This document shows, piece by piece, positions 1 to 11,776 of a stretch of 64,000 nt of DNA (positions within the stretch are counted from its first letter, which is position 1; each line of letters opens with the position of its first letter). Source of the DNA: Drosophila pseudoobscura (lineage: Eukaryota > Arthropoda > Insecta > Diptera > Drosophilidae). Under the pieces are notes generated by a model, which was not told where the DNA came from, made no database searches, and was given only the letters and a program-made list of their open reading frames with translations. The translations under genes were made by a program, and so were the position numbers. The stretch is taken from assembly GCF_009870125.1 (NCBI RefSeq), contig NC_046680.1, forward strand, positions 16,077,501-16,141,500, read 5' to 3'.

Positions 1-3000
1 GTCCAGATTTTTCTGGAAGTCCGTCACTAGCTCCAGAACTCGCAGCAGACACTCCTGATGCAGCACAATCTGAAGCATCTCGAAGTTGGCGACGATCAGC
101 TGCTCCGTGGAGTTGTATTTGGTGTTAAACTCTGGCGATGTCTTGTCAGCCATCGTATACGAGACGGTGAACAGGTAGTTCACGCTCTGGCCCAGATTCT
201 CGCCCTGGTTGTATCCGGGCGTGTCAATTATGTCCAGAACCTCCTGGTTGTTCTCCTGACAGTCGAACTGTTTGATCTTTACACCCCCCAGCCTGAATTT
301 TAGAGTGGATAATAGGGATGAGGCATTTCTTGCACGAATCTACGAGAATCTACTCACTTGACTGTGGCAACTGTCTCGTAGGTTCGCTGAGCCAATGTTG
401 CTTCAAGCTGGTGCACCTGTACGGACAGAATCTGGGGTGAACGCCTTGCAAAGGCCGCCTCCAGGCTTGGCTCCTCCACCGTTGTTTTCGGTTGCGGTGC
501 ATCCATAGGGGACGGCATTGCAGTTCCTTCCGGAGTCAGAAACTCAATGGTGACATCCGAATCGTTCTCGCACAGCCTGTTTGACTGGTACAGGCCGAAA
601 GAGATCTCCTTCAGTGAGAAGTTCACTTCCAAATTGGTGTACTGTATGATCTCCTCCACGGCCGAGGTTGCGGTGTTCCCCCCATTACTGCCGCCGAACT
701 TGATCACGTCCTTGTTAAGGAAACTGGAGAGCGAGCTGCGGGAGCGCGTCATTATAAGCTGCGCCGCTGGCTCGGACGCTTCTGGTAGGGGTATGCTCGT
801 GGCCACTGAGATAGCATCAATCACCCGATCCTCGGAGATGTTCACTTGGACGGTCGGAATCTCAATGTCCACCTTCATCTTGGGCATTCGTGGGTCATTG
901 TCCACCACGCAGAGGGCGGCAGTGATCATCAGGGAGGCGGGTTGGAGCACATGCATATCCGTGGAGACGGCAGCCTTGAGGACATGATCCCACGGCTCGC
1001 CAGGGCGCGCCACCAGTAGCTGAATGTCGTCCACCTTAATGATGTATCTGTCGTAAGCGTTCTCCATGACGCTCTTGAGAATCTCGCCTCGCTCCTCGCT
1101 GGAGGCAAACACACTAGTCGACGCACGGCGCCGGGTGTTGGTCGTCAAGTGCACCTGTCCCATGCTGATGACCACAAGGGAGGACTGGTCCGCAGCATAT
1201 ACCCCTTTGTGGGGCACCACCAGAACGTTGGGCATCAGCAGGATGTCCGCATCAAGAACGGACTTCATTTCAATCATATACTGCATGCCCGTGGCAGAGC
1301 GCTCCTTGATGCTGTTCAGCTGCAGGCTGGCAGCGTTCTCGAACCTTGAGAGTGTCATATCCTTAGGCGGCTGGAACACACTTATGAGGTTCAGGATTGT
1401 TTCTGCATCGTATATGATTTGTAGAGGACGCGCCACGATCTTCACTCTCTGATCGCAGAGTCCGTCCAATGGATTCGTCTCGAAGAATATGTCTAGCAGA
1501 TTAAATTCGTCGGTTATCTTCGACTCCACGAGCATGGGAGTACGGCCGTCGCGAACGAGGCCCAACACCTTGAGTTCCTTCATGCCAGCGGTGATGGTGA
1601 TGGCGTCAGCAGCTGGTCGCTGGCTCACCGAGGCCGTGGCCATGGAAAACTTGAGCAGCACCAGCGACGGCAGATCTTGGTAGTCGTACGAAATTCTATT
1701 GTCGGTGGCCGCGCCCTTGTCCTGGTACAGACCCACCTCCAAGGCAATCAGCTTAAAGTTCATTCTGATCGCTTCATAATATACGGGCACATCCTGAGGC
1801 TTCGCGTTTTCCTCGTAACCAATCGCCTTGTACATCTTGGCCTTCTCCTCCGGCGTCATGGCAGCCTCGAATTTTTGTACTGCAAATGAAAATTCTAGAT
1901 TGTAGACATGTGCCCATGGACACACACATGAAAGAAAGTATTAAGCATTGTTTCTTGCCAAAATTCTGATCTTGGCCCTCGTTCTCCTTCTTGGCTCCGC
2001 CGCCCCACCAGCCACTCAGCCAGCCTGTCTTCGGCACAGGCGCTGCGTCCCTCAGCTTCTCTATCTCGATGTTGACACGCTGTCGGATCAGTAGCAGATT
2101 GAAAGCATCCAGTTCCTGTTCCAGCAGACTACAAGTCTCTATAAGGGTGGCTGGGGGCTTTTTGCTCAGCTCTCGTTCCTTGTATTTCTGCAGTGGACAC
2201 AGGGATAAGTCAGCAAAGAGTGAACAGATAATATTTCATTGAAGACCCACCTGTGCATAAGTATTGCAGCGGTCCCGATGCTGCTTGATGTGTGCCCAGG
2301 TCCAGCAGCGTCGCGGTCTCCGCACTTGCACTTCAAGTATGGAGGTGGCTGCAAACTGCCACCACTCCTTGGCATGGCCCTTGATAGCTACGATGGAGAG
2401 AAGGAAAACGCATAAGGTGCTGTATCATTCAGAATGGGGGACTGGGGATTTCTTACACAGATTGTACGGTCGATACTTGCGGTAGGGAATGCCCAACTGC
2501 ATGCGGTTCATGGCATCGCCCAGCTTGATAATATTGTCGAACTGGTTGTTGGTTAGACCCACATTCAGAGTTTCCATTTCCAAGCAGAGATCTATTTTGG
2601 GTATCTGGAAGGCCGGGCTATCGAGCTCGGGATTCATGTTGAGCTTCAGCTTAGCATTGCACGAGATGGGCCCCAGCACGTAGTTGTAGTGCAAGGGCTT
2701 GAAGTCCTTGCGGGCAATGCTCGTCTGGAAGAGTTCCGTGAGCGATGTCGCCTCCTTGGCAAAGAGACGAGCGGAGCAGTTCATGTAGGCAGACAGGCAG
2801 GAGAGATTCGCTATCTTGAACACCTGGGAGGCCTGCTCCGTCATGTAGGTATTGTCCCAGTTGCTGTCCGTGGTGAAGAGTTCGAGACTGTGTAGCGATA
2901 CGCCAAAGGAGAACGGACTGCCGGTCGTTGTGCTGTCCTCGTATCGCAAATGCACATTGCTTATCGTCACCTGCAGATTGTTCACAATCTGCGCCGTTAG

Positions 3001-5480
3001 TTTCTCGGCAAATCCAGCATCGGGCTTGGCTGTATCTGAAAAGAGAGGAGGCCAGATGAAGCGTTCGCATTTACGTTCTGTCTAATTTTTATTCAGCCTC
3101 ACTTTTCTCAATCTCCTTTTTGCGGGCCGCCTCGAGGGCATCTAGCGCCGCCATCTTGGCATCCAGTTCATACTTGGCCTCCTTCTCCGCATTGTACTGG
3201 ACATTGTTATTGGGCGAGACCAGGACATAGAGATCTTCAATGTTCACGATCACGGGCTGGCTGTACAGATTCTTCCATGGTATCTTCAGCACCAGTTTAC
3301 CTAACAGGAGACTCATTTCAGTGCCCATTTTCTTCGCTTACATGTCTCTCACACTCACCCAAATATCCGTAGACAATCTGCACCGGCAGGTCCAAATCTT
3401 CCAGGGCACTCTCGCGTATCTTTAGGTTTTGCAAAACCACATCGCCTGATAAAAAACAAAAACAAAGAGTGGGTAAAGAGCCATGTAATTTCACATATAT
3501 AATATAATGGGAAATAAATGCGATTCCATTTGCTTCAAATTTGTCCAGTAATTGGTCAACTTTTTGATGTATTGCTACTATCTGCGGGGGCGGAGGTGAT
3601 GCATGTTAGCAAAAGCGAAGCGGCGATAAACAAATAAGGTTTACACTGCGTGACAGTAGCATATGCCCAGACCGACAAGAAAGTGGCATTGAATAAAGAT
3701 TTCCGGTTATTGAACTAACTCTTTTGATGTCTTATGCTAGTTATACGCACTGTATGCTGTATCTATAAGGAACCAGCACACCCCAGGCAATATATCAATT
3801 CCAATTAAAAGCGTCTGGCTTTTGGGCATGCCGGCTTTTATATTTTAAGTTTCGAGTGTTTTCTTGGAATGCTTGGAATTCCTAATGAGCAGAGGGAGAC
3901 GTTGAATATTAATTGAATTAAACGCATGTGGGTCAATAGTTTGGCGAGCGAGTATGCAACTGACATCACAGAGCCACTGATAGGAGGCCCCACAAGCGGG
4001 TCGTGCTATTTTATCAAGCAAGAGAATTAACCCAAGGAAAGGTTCAAAGACAAGTTTGAAATGCGAGTAAAATACAATAAAACTCACTAAGTTTATCAAT
4101 TAAACGATTCAATAAGAAAAAGTAACTCAAGAAATTAGGAAAAAAATGTTCTGTTTACTACTCGCATGGCAGGCATGATTGAGGCCAGACGAGATAAGAA
4201 TTGTTTATTTTACAAATAAAAACAAAATCGGTGCAATTTTTCTGCCCTCTCAGTAAATGATGACAAATAAATGGTGTGCTCGTATTTCCTTTGCATTTTT
4301 GTGATGAAATATATAATGTTGATGCTTTAAGAGCTTTGTATTTTCGCAAGAAAATTGATGATACAATAATCTAAAGTCGAAAGGGAATCCCTACAAAAAC
4401 TAAGCCGGAAAAGACGTCTTATTCTAGTGACGTATTACAAATAACCCCTTACTAGACTGCCTTTGGTCACATAAAACAAAAGCCCACTGTTCTTCTCTTC
4501 GGATACATTCTGTTCAAAATAACTTGAGTTTGAAATTAATTCATGACGCTGCACGGGCTAGCATTATGTCATCAAGTTCAAGTTGAACGCACACAAAAAA
4601 TAAAATAAACCAGGCTTGGCGGTGGCTCCGCCCTGAAATAAACCAGTTTGTTTGGTAGATGTTTATTTATAGACTAGTCCCTTGAACTTGGCATTTTTTG
4701 GTGATGTGGACCACAAGGACGGCCCCTCAGAGGCACCCTATATATCACAGTACACGTGCACTTGACTTGAGCATTGTCTGAGGCCAAAGAAACTGTTTCA
4801 ATGGGCGCAGCATTTGATAAGACCAAGTGTTTGCAGTTTCCAGCCACCCGATATGTGCATGTACATGCATACCTATGTATATAAATATCAAGATTGTACA
4901 TGTAGGCTAAGTGTAAATAGAAGCCGCAAAAACATTCGCCTGTTGCCGATGCTTGCAACTGGGTGGCCTGGCTGGCCCTACGAATGATACACATGGCGCA
5001 TCTGCTGGCTCTCTACAGACGCAACAGTTGGCCGCTCCCCACTTCGCAACCCATCCGAATCCGAATCGGAATCATGGGAGTGCCGCTGAGAGCGTGGAAC
5101 TTATTCTCAGCTGTGCCTCTCGGGCCCATGCCATTGCCTCTCTATTATGTTCGTTCAACGAAGGCTGAATTTGGGTCACTTCGCGTAATCATGAATTACG
5201 AAGGATAAGGTCATCGGCGCGGTTGTTGGGGGTCGCAAAAGCAAACAGTGCGTGCAGATAGAGCAATAGCGGGTGATATATAAAATGGATTAAACAAAGG
5301 CAAAGGTAGTTGGAATCGTGTTCGTGTGGAGCACAATTGTGTCATACTTTGGGGGGTTCTGAATAAAATTAAGAACTCACCTCCCCAAATGCCTATTTTG
5401 AGCTGGTTACGATCCAAGTTCTCGATGTAGTCTCCCAGCACCTTGTTGAGGACATCGGCAACAACTGCCTCGAAGACCAT
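1..5480 (-). CDS. Vps13: Vps13, N-terminal part (runs off left edge)
   Basis: Vps13 is a very large bridge-like lipid-transfer protein of membrane contact sites. The window holds its N-terminal 1048 codons. Coding exons (minus): 5480-5381, 3445-3359, 3300-3103, 3035-2457, 2387-2251, 2187-1959, 1879-358, 292-1 (partial). Phases agree at every junction. The first residues, [20 protein letters not shown], are the chorein_N signature of the family, which fixes the start. Later stretches such as [12 protein letters not shown] and [15 protein letters not shown] are also typical. Intron 1 is long (1.9 kb); the others are short. The intron between 1959 and 1879 appears to start with GC rather than GT. 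The gene is divergent from boca, with about 700 bp between start codons. Family identity is certain; the 1959/1879 junction is the least certain point. Confidence 0.95.
3446..5380 (-). other. Vps13 intron 1, no gene seen
   Basis: This 1.9-kb AT-rich intron separates the start-codon exon from the second coding exon. Only short random reading frames occur on either strand. I see no RNA gene or transposon end. A pyrimidine-rich tract and AG precede 3445 on the minus strand, as expected for the acceptor. Confidence 0.7.
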
Positions 5481-6175
5481 CTTGTACTAGCAGCTGGGCG
5501 TGTTGATTTTACTTATTGATTTTTCTTCCTTCCTTTCTTTTGTTTAAACAATTTGTGGGAGAGGCCGCCGCGCTCGTCTAGCGGGTATCTTGCGTTAAAC
5601 ACTTTTGCACTCGCTTTCGTTGTGTGGGTACAGATTTATCTAAAATATACGAAAGCATAACAAAACAGATGGAACGAGGGAAACACATAAACACAATGAT
5701 GATGATGTCATCGGCATTACCGACCGACCCGACAGAGAACGCAAGTCAAATGTTTTGGCACATATTACAAGACCGCATTGTTTTCAATATCCCACGTTAA
5801 TTGACGCAAAGTAGTGGTCAACCAACATTGGCTATATTCCAATGTTCCACACCTTCCGAAACCCTCCATCAGCGGCGCACTGTTCCCGTTTATTGCACGT
5901 GTGTTTTCTTCGCTTTTAGCCTTAGGTAAACTTAGTTATCTCTATTTACTAAACACTATTTACCAGCATAAAGTGCGGCATTTCAATACGCAATACAAAA
6001 TTCTTGTCCGTTGCGCTCCCAGCTGTTCGGTTTCGTTGTGTTTTACGTGTACGTGTGTGCTAGAGGTGGAAGAACTTCGATTTTCTCTGTTTCGATGTTT
6101 TCTGTGATTGTTTGGACATGAATAGGTGACGTGTTTGGTTGTCTGCGTGCGAAATTACCTTTAAATTCATTTAAA
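5481..6175. promoter_or_regulatory. Divergent Vps13/boca promoter region
   Basis: About 695 bp separate the Vps13 start codon (minus) from the boca start codon (plus). It must carry both promoters and 5' UTRs. An ATGATGATGATGTCATC stretch near 5698 contains a CRE-like TGATGTCA. No TATA box is obvious. The transcription starts cannot be placed from sequence alone. Confidence 0.5.
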
Positions 6176-6772
6176 ATGCGAGCAAGTTTTATTTTGCTGT
6201 GCCTGGCACTTGCGCCTGTTGTGCTGGCAAAGAAGTTCACAGAAGAAGAAAAACCGGCGTGGGCCAAGAAGGACATACGCGACTATAGTGAAGCTGATTT
6301 GGAACGTCTGCTAGACCAGTGGGATGCAAGTATCATACAAATGGCAACAAAGAGCCCGAATAATGAAAAGGAGTCTTTATAGGAAGATGAGGAGCCACTA
6401 GAGCCGGACGAGCTGCCCGAGCACTTGCGCCCTCAGCCGAAGATTGATCTCTCAAATCTGGACAGCAAGAACCCCGAAGACTTGTTAAAAGTATCGAAGA
6501 AGGGACGCACGCTCATGACATTCGTCTCCGTTACCGGCAACCCAACGCGGGAGGAAGGCGAAACCATTACCAAGCTCTGGCAGACCAGCCTATGGAATAA
6601 CCACATTCAGGCAGAGAGGTATATGGTCGATGACAACCGTGCCATCTTTCTCTTCAAAGACGGTGGCCAAGCCTGGGAGGCAAAGGACTTCTTGGTCGAA
6701 CAGGACCGCTGCAAGGGCGTTTCCATCGAGAACAAGGAATACCCAGGCATACACGTAAAGGACGAGCTCTAG
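6176..6772 (+). CDS. boca: Boca, ER chaperone for LDLR-family proteins (MESD)
   Basis: Boca/MESD is an ER-resident chaperone needed to fold the beta-propeller/EGF modules of LDL-receptor family proteins such as Arrow and Yolkless. Exons are 6176-6325 and 6383-6772, giving 179 residues, the expected family length. The product starts with a signal peptide (MRASFILLCLALAPVVLA), continues with KKFTEEEKPAWAKKDIRDYS, and ends in the ER-retrieval signal KDEL. The start is the ATG at 6176; the frame is open upstream to 6131, but the signal peptide begins here. The 57-nt intron has donor GCAAGT and acceptor TTTATAG, so it is a GC-AG intron. If it is kept, translation stops at 6380-6382. An AATAAA follows at about 6843. 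Confidence 0.94.
6326..6382 (+). other. boca GC-AG intron
   Basis: This 57-nt intron begins GCAAGT and ends TTATAG, with a TAAT-type branch region near 6360. Removing it joins LLDQWD to EDEEPLEPDEL in frame. No GT donor nearby keeps the frame. It is an inferred non-canonical GC-AG intron. Confidence 0.8.
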
Positions 6773-7399
6773 ACACCGCGCAAGCTGGAACTTACATTCT
6801 CATTCAACATAGTCCTTTAAGCACAAAGATGAACAAATTTAAATAAAGTAAATTAATTGAAGAGTATACCCCTGTTCTTTTATTCTTCGCATGTAAACAC
6901 CCTCTCTAGGTCTCACACCTTGCAACTTCTTCGAGATGGGCCTTTTGTATCGGTAATGTGAAAAATATATCTCTTGTTTTTGGTGTAGATAGACATGTAT
7001 CAAATCTGTAGTTACAATGTAAAAGCAAAGATATTGTGGAAATTTTGTTTGACCTGTTTTACTTAAACGCTATTTTATAAGCAATCCGAAAATGTAGAGT
7101 ACAGAAACTTATCCAATCATGTGGAAAATATATGAATTTATCGTATAAAACTATCTGTTTAGTGTTTATGGTCTGAGCTAGCTCCTAATACTAAACCGAA
7201 CAGCAAATCCGAGAAATATGACATTTTACACAATCAACAGCTGCCTGCTGCGTTCTCAAATTCTCAGTCTCTCAAATTTTTTTCTCAAATGCAAACTCCG
7301 TGCGTGCTCCTCCGGCTCCCCTTTGTTTGACCTTAACACGACAAAACGGCGTTCTCAAGCCCCCAACTACTTCGATTACTCTGTAGCTGTGCCAAGAAA
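6773..7399 (+). other. boca 3' UTR and Rpe promoter interval
   Basis: This stretch holds the boca 3' UTR, with AATAAA near 6843, followed by AT-rich spacer and the Rpe 5' region. The last 150 bp contain repeated TTCTCAAAT-type tracts. A 63-codon frame (7218-7409) overlaps the Rpe start out of frame. It would act as an upstream ORF only if transcription starts before 7218. Confidence 0.6.
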
Positions 7400-8204
7400 A
7401 TGTCGGTGAAAGCTAAAATCGGTCCTAGCATTCTGAACGCCGATCTTGCCAATCTGGGTGCGGAGTCCAAAAAGTTACTGGACAATGGGGCCGACTACCT
7501 GCACCTGGACGTGATGGATGGAAACTTTGTTCCGAACCTCACCTTTGGTCATCCAATGGTCAAGAGCTTGCGCAACAAAATCAAGGTAAATTGGCTATTT
7601 TTTGGTCCACTCGACGAGATTTTAAACTTACCAGTGTAAATCCACAGACCGCGTTCTTTGAGACGCACATGATGGTCCAGAATCCAGAGCAGTGGATATC
7701 CCCCATGGCTGATGCGGGCGTTAACCTCTACACGTTCCACATTGAGCCGGTGGATGATGTGTACAAGGTCAGCCGTCTGGTACAGGAGGCCGGCATGCAG
7801 GTGGGATTGGCCATTAAGCCGGGCACCAAAGTCAGTTGAGGTTATGTTTATAATTCCAATTGAGCGCTATAACCCATGTTTTCCCCACTACGTATGTATG
7901 TTTACAGGTGGCGGATTTGGAGAAGTATATCAGCATAGCCGATGTTGTACTGGTAATGACTGTCGAGCCCGGCTTCGGGGGTCAATCGTTTATGGCCGAC
8001 ATGATGCCCAAAGTGGAATGGCTGCGCCAAAACTACCCCAATCTGGATATTGAAGTGGATGGCGGTGTGGGCCCAAAAACCATTGAATGCTGTGCCAAAT
8101 CGGGAGCCAACATGATTGTTTCGGGCACAGCGGTGGTGGGCGCCACCGATCAGCGACAGGTCATCAAGGATATGCGGGATGTTGTACAGAGCTACCTCAA
8201 ATGA
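7400..8204 (+). CDS. Rpe: Ribulose-phosphate 3-epimerase
   Basis: This enzyme interconverts D-ribulose 5-phosphate and D-xylulose 5-phosphate in the non-oxidative pentose phosphate pathway (cytosol). Exons are 7400-7585, 7648-7830 and 7908-8204, encoding 221 residues, normal for the family. The TIM-barrel signature is plain: [14 protein letters not shown] at the start, [16 protein letters not shown] (first catalytic Asp region), [26 protein letters not shown] (phosphate-binding loop) and [11 protein letters not shown] (second catalytic Asp). The ATG at 7400 is preceded by GAAA and gives the standard N-terminus. Both introns are GT-AG (62 and 77 nt). The gene is convergent with Corin. Confidence 0.97.
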
Positions 8205-9954
8205 AGCTACATTTACCTATAGTACATAGAAATAAGTAATTACATAGATTAGGCATAAAGTGTAAAGAGAAAGACATTGGCAACAATACACATGTGTTTT
8301 TATACATTTATTTTCTAACATTTATATATATATATATATGTATGTATGTGTGTAGGTATATATCATGTATATATGTATGACATTTTGCTTTTAGCATTTA
8401 GTTGGTTATACGTGTTTGTGTGTATTATATGTAGTTTTATTTAGGCCTTCTGCACTCTTCCAGTTATTGTATGGCCAGTCCCAATTGACCGCCGCATTGT
8501 CAAAGTCAAAGTTATTAATCTCTATTTTTTTCCAAAATAAATGTTCAACAATTTCACGGATTCCCTTCAAAATTTGAATGTAAAACTTTTCATAAATTCT
8601 CAATGCTTCCGATGCGCTGCGCTTGTCCAGCTCAAAGGAAAAAATTCAGTTTTGTATTTTATTGTCAATGTTTGATCTTGTAAATTCTTTACAAAGTTCC
8701 ATCTGTGCATAAATAACAAGTGCTTCCTGCTTCTCTCCTCAATCTCGAATCGAATTATGCTCTTTAAACATACATACATATATGTATTGTATATTCTCGT
8801 AATCGTCCATTCTGATATTCTGATACTTGTGTATGCTTTTTCGTGACGTGACGCATGTAAATTCATCTAGTTTGTTAATCAGCTTCCAGGTGTTTTCTTA
8901 ATTTTTGGAATTTTGCTACATTTACATTCAAGTTTCGCTAGTTTTCTGGTTTTTTTCGGTTAATCGGTTTTCTTCATAATTTATATTTAGTTTATGTAAT
9001 TTTTAAGTGTCATGGAGCATGCGGAAAAGAACCGAATCTTTCAAGCACGGCTATTCAACTAGGATGCTGGGGCTTGCGCGGGCTCCCTATTCGTGGGACT
9101 TTGTTTTGTGATTGTATGCATATTGTACTTAGTATTTATCTAATGTGCTAATTCATGCCGGGCCCCCTGTCTATCGGGTGACCCCCGCATGTAACATATT
9201 TCACTCACACTTCACTTGACGACAATGCTAAGCATTTTTACATTTAAACATATTGACGTATTCATTTTTCTATTCATTTTTTGTTTCGTTTAGACTAAGT
9301 GTACATAAAGCTAAGCGTTTTGATAGTAGCCTGGAGCATGCCTCTAGCATGGGTGTATAAAAATAGCTCTGGAAGTGGACGATCCATCCACATCACATCG
9401 GATGGATCAGAACTGCAAAATGAATATGAGTCAGATCGAGAAACTGAAGGGAAAGAGGTCAAACAAAAAGTGCACCTATTTTTCTATATACATATGTATA
9501 TATATAATGCACGAAATCGAAACAAGCATAATACTCGTATATGTATATCTTTATATGTATTGTCTTTGATATATCTTATCTGTTGGTTGTCCTCGGCTCA
9601 TTCTACAAAAGCCACAGATTCTTTTGTGTATAAACTAAGCTTTTCCACTTGTTAATATGCATGTTTGTATGTATGTATGTATATATTTAGACACCATCAC
9701 ATCTGCTTACAAGCTACAGCTACAATATGTATATATATATAGAATATATCTATACCGTTATATGTATATTTCTTGTATATATTTCAGTTACATATAGGTT
9801 TTGTTTTTTGTGTGTGTTTTTTTTTCGCTTTCTGTGTGCATGTTCCTCTTAAACATGCTGTTGTGCCTTGTGTAATATGCGCTTCATAAAACTAAACCCC
9901 CATTAGAACTAGTAATACATTTTTTTCACTTGTAAACTGATTGTACAAAACATG

Positions 9955-10030
9955 CATGTATATAATATATATATATATATACATACATATATGTATATGA
10001 ATGTATGTATAGCTATATTTGTATATGTAT
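9955..10030. repeat. TA/TATG microsatellite cluster
   Basis: Alternating TA followed by TACATACATATATGTATATG-type units, partly palindromic. Similar tracts occur at 8321-8375 and 9725-9790. They are typical fly intergenic microsatellites. Confidence 0.85.
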
Positions 10031-10150
10031 ACAGGCCAACTAGAGCTATTAGTAAACGGTAAACGGTTATACGTTAGAAATTATAGGTTTTTTAATAATC
10101 AAGCACTTGAAATCCTGGCCAAAGCTGTACATTTTTCAAAGCTCAACTTT

Positions 10151-10194
10151 GTGTGTGGTGTGTAGTGTGTAGTGTGTAGTGTGTGTGCTAGTGT
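10151..10194. repeat. GTGTGTAGT microsatellite
   Basis: This is a run of GTGTGTAGT-like units in the interval downstream of Corin. It is a simple repeat with no coding meaning. Confidence 0.85.
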
Positions 10195-11776
10195 ATTCTG
10201 TCAGCTGAAACAACCAATTTTGAGTCTTTTGTTACGTTACGCATATTTTACATACATTTTCTTACTTTTCGTTTCTCCTTTTTCAGTTAGCAAAATAGTC
10301 GTACCTTAGTAGGTCATGTCTACTATGTGCTACTCTACGCCTAAGGTAAGCATAGGTGGCATAGGTTCAGGCTATATAGAATGAGTGAGGGAAATGTTGG
10401 GAAAATAGTTCCAATCATGGTGATATTCTTGGTTGGGTTGGTTGGGGCACGTGCGAAACAAGTTGAGTCGATGTGTAAATATCTCTAAATATTTAGTTAT
10501 ACTTTTGGTATGTCTATTATCTATTGAGAAGAATGTAGACAGACACATTCTGATATTCACAGTGTGAATAGTAAATAATACAAGCGCACATATATGAATT
10601 ACTACTTCATTATCGCTCATCATACTATATTATTATATAACATATACATTTATATTCTGTACTGTACTTTGCTGTACTGTTCCTTGTGACATTTCTCTTT
10701 GTTCTTTCGTGTTTTTAAAGCTGAAACCCACGCATTATAGTTATTATTTTCATTACTTATAGACTAGATGCAAACATTTTGCTTATTGTGCATTTGTAGT
10801 TATCTTTATTGTCAACTGCACTCTGTTTACCATGTAGATTCTTTGGTATACGATCAGCTCTCTGAAGAAGATTCTGCAACAGGAACACTCATTAAATGCT
10901 GTAGATCAGCAGTTTCCTTTTGTTTAGTTTTAGTTACATAGATCGTGTCTACAGAAATTATTTTCCGTTCTAGTTTTTAACACTTAATAGTTTTGGATCT
11001 ACTATATGGTAGGTATGTTATTTTTTTTTTATTAATTTCTCGATATATGTAAATATATTTGTATATTTATTTGGCGGCAATCATACATTTTTGTCTTGGG
11101 ATTAATAAAATGTTTGCTTGCCGTTTTCTTATTTATAGAAAGGCTTCCATTAACAGTACCTTTCAACACGAAATTCAGCTATGAAATTGATTTATTGTCC
11201 GGGACGACTCGGGATATTTAGACACATTTACCAATCGGTTACATATCGGTTAGGTTAGGTTTAGGGTATACTCCACATCTTCTTCCGTGTTTATATATGT
11301 ATTGTATATCGTTTATCTTCTTTTTTTGTGTAAATATATAAATCGGTTATTCATTATTTATTGACATATAGTTTCGCCTTTTTGGTTTGGATTATCTTTG
11401 GTTTTCCTTCAGTTGCTCTCTTTTGGGTTCATAGAAATCTCTTTGTAAAAAAATTGACAAATAAATTCGGCAAATTGACACATGATTATGTTGCCCACAT
11501 CGGTGTTATGCTAGCTAGCTCGATACGCGTCGAGATCCGCCAAAATACCGTAAGTTCAGTAGCAAAATATATCCTATCCATCGCTCGCCACATTGAGCAC
11601 CTCTGATCTGGGTGTTTCCGGTTTCTGGAACTCTATTTTGTGTACTTTTTGCAATGCTGTAAGCACAAATGCTGTATTCAAGTATTTGCTGCGTCTGTCC
11701 TCTGATGTCTCTCCTGCATCTCATCTCTCTCCTTATCCCATCATATACATTACTTCTGTTAAATCTATGTCTGTGT

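Larger units (their letters stand above)
8205..11776. other. AT-rich interval between Rpe and Corin 3' ends
   Basis: This 3.6-kb interval has no gene I can support. It must include the 3' UTRs of Rpe (plus) and Corin (minus); a minus-strand AATAAA near 11356 would end Corin. It is rich in TATA/TATG microsatellites (8321-8375, 9482-9520, 9655-9690, 9725-9790, 9955-10030) and carries a GTGTGTAGT array (10151-10194). All reading frames are short and have low-complexity composition. Confidence 0.65.

Noticed and set aside
547-987. 146-codon plus-strand frame inside Vps13
   Set aside because: It is the antisense shadow of a long Vps13 exon. Similar shadows in Corin (15336-15818), Gpo2-like (35650-36189) and Orc1/PIG-O (50342-51004) were discarded for the same reason.
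6131-6382. boca looking like a broken gene with a stop at 6380-6382
   Set aside because: The stop lies in a 57-nt GC-AG intron; removing it gives a full-length protein ending KDEL.
7218-7409. 63-codon frame overlapping the Rpe start
   Set aside because: Composition is ordinary 5' UTR and no domain is seen; noted only as a possible upstream ORF.
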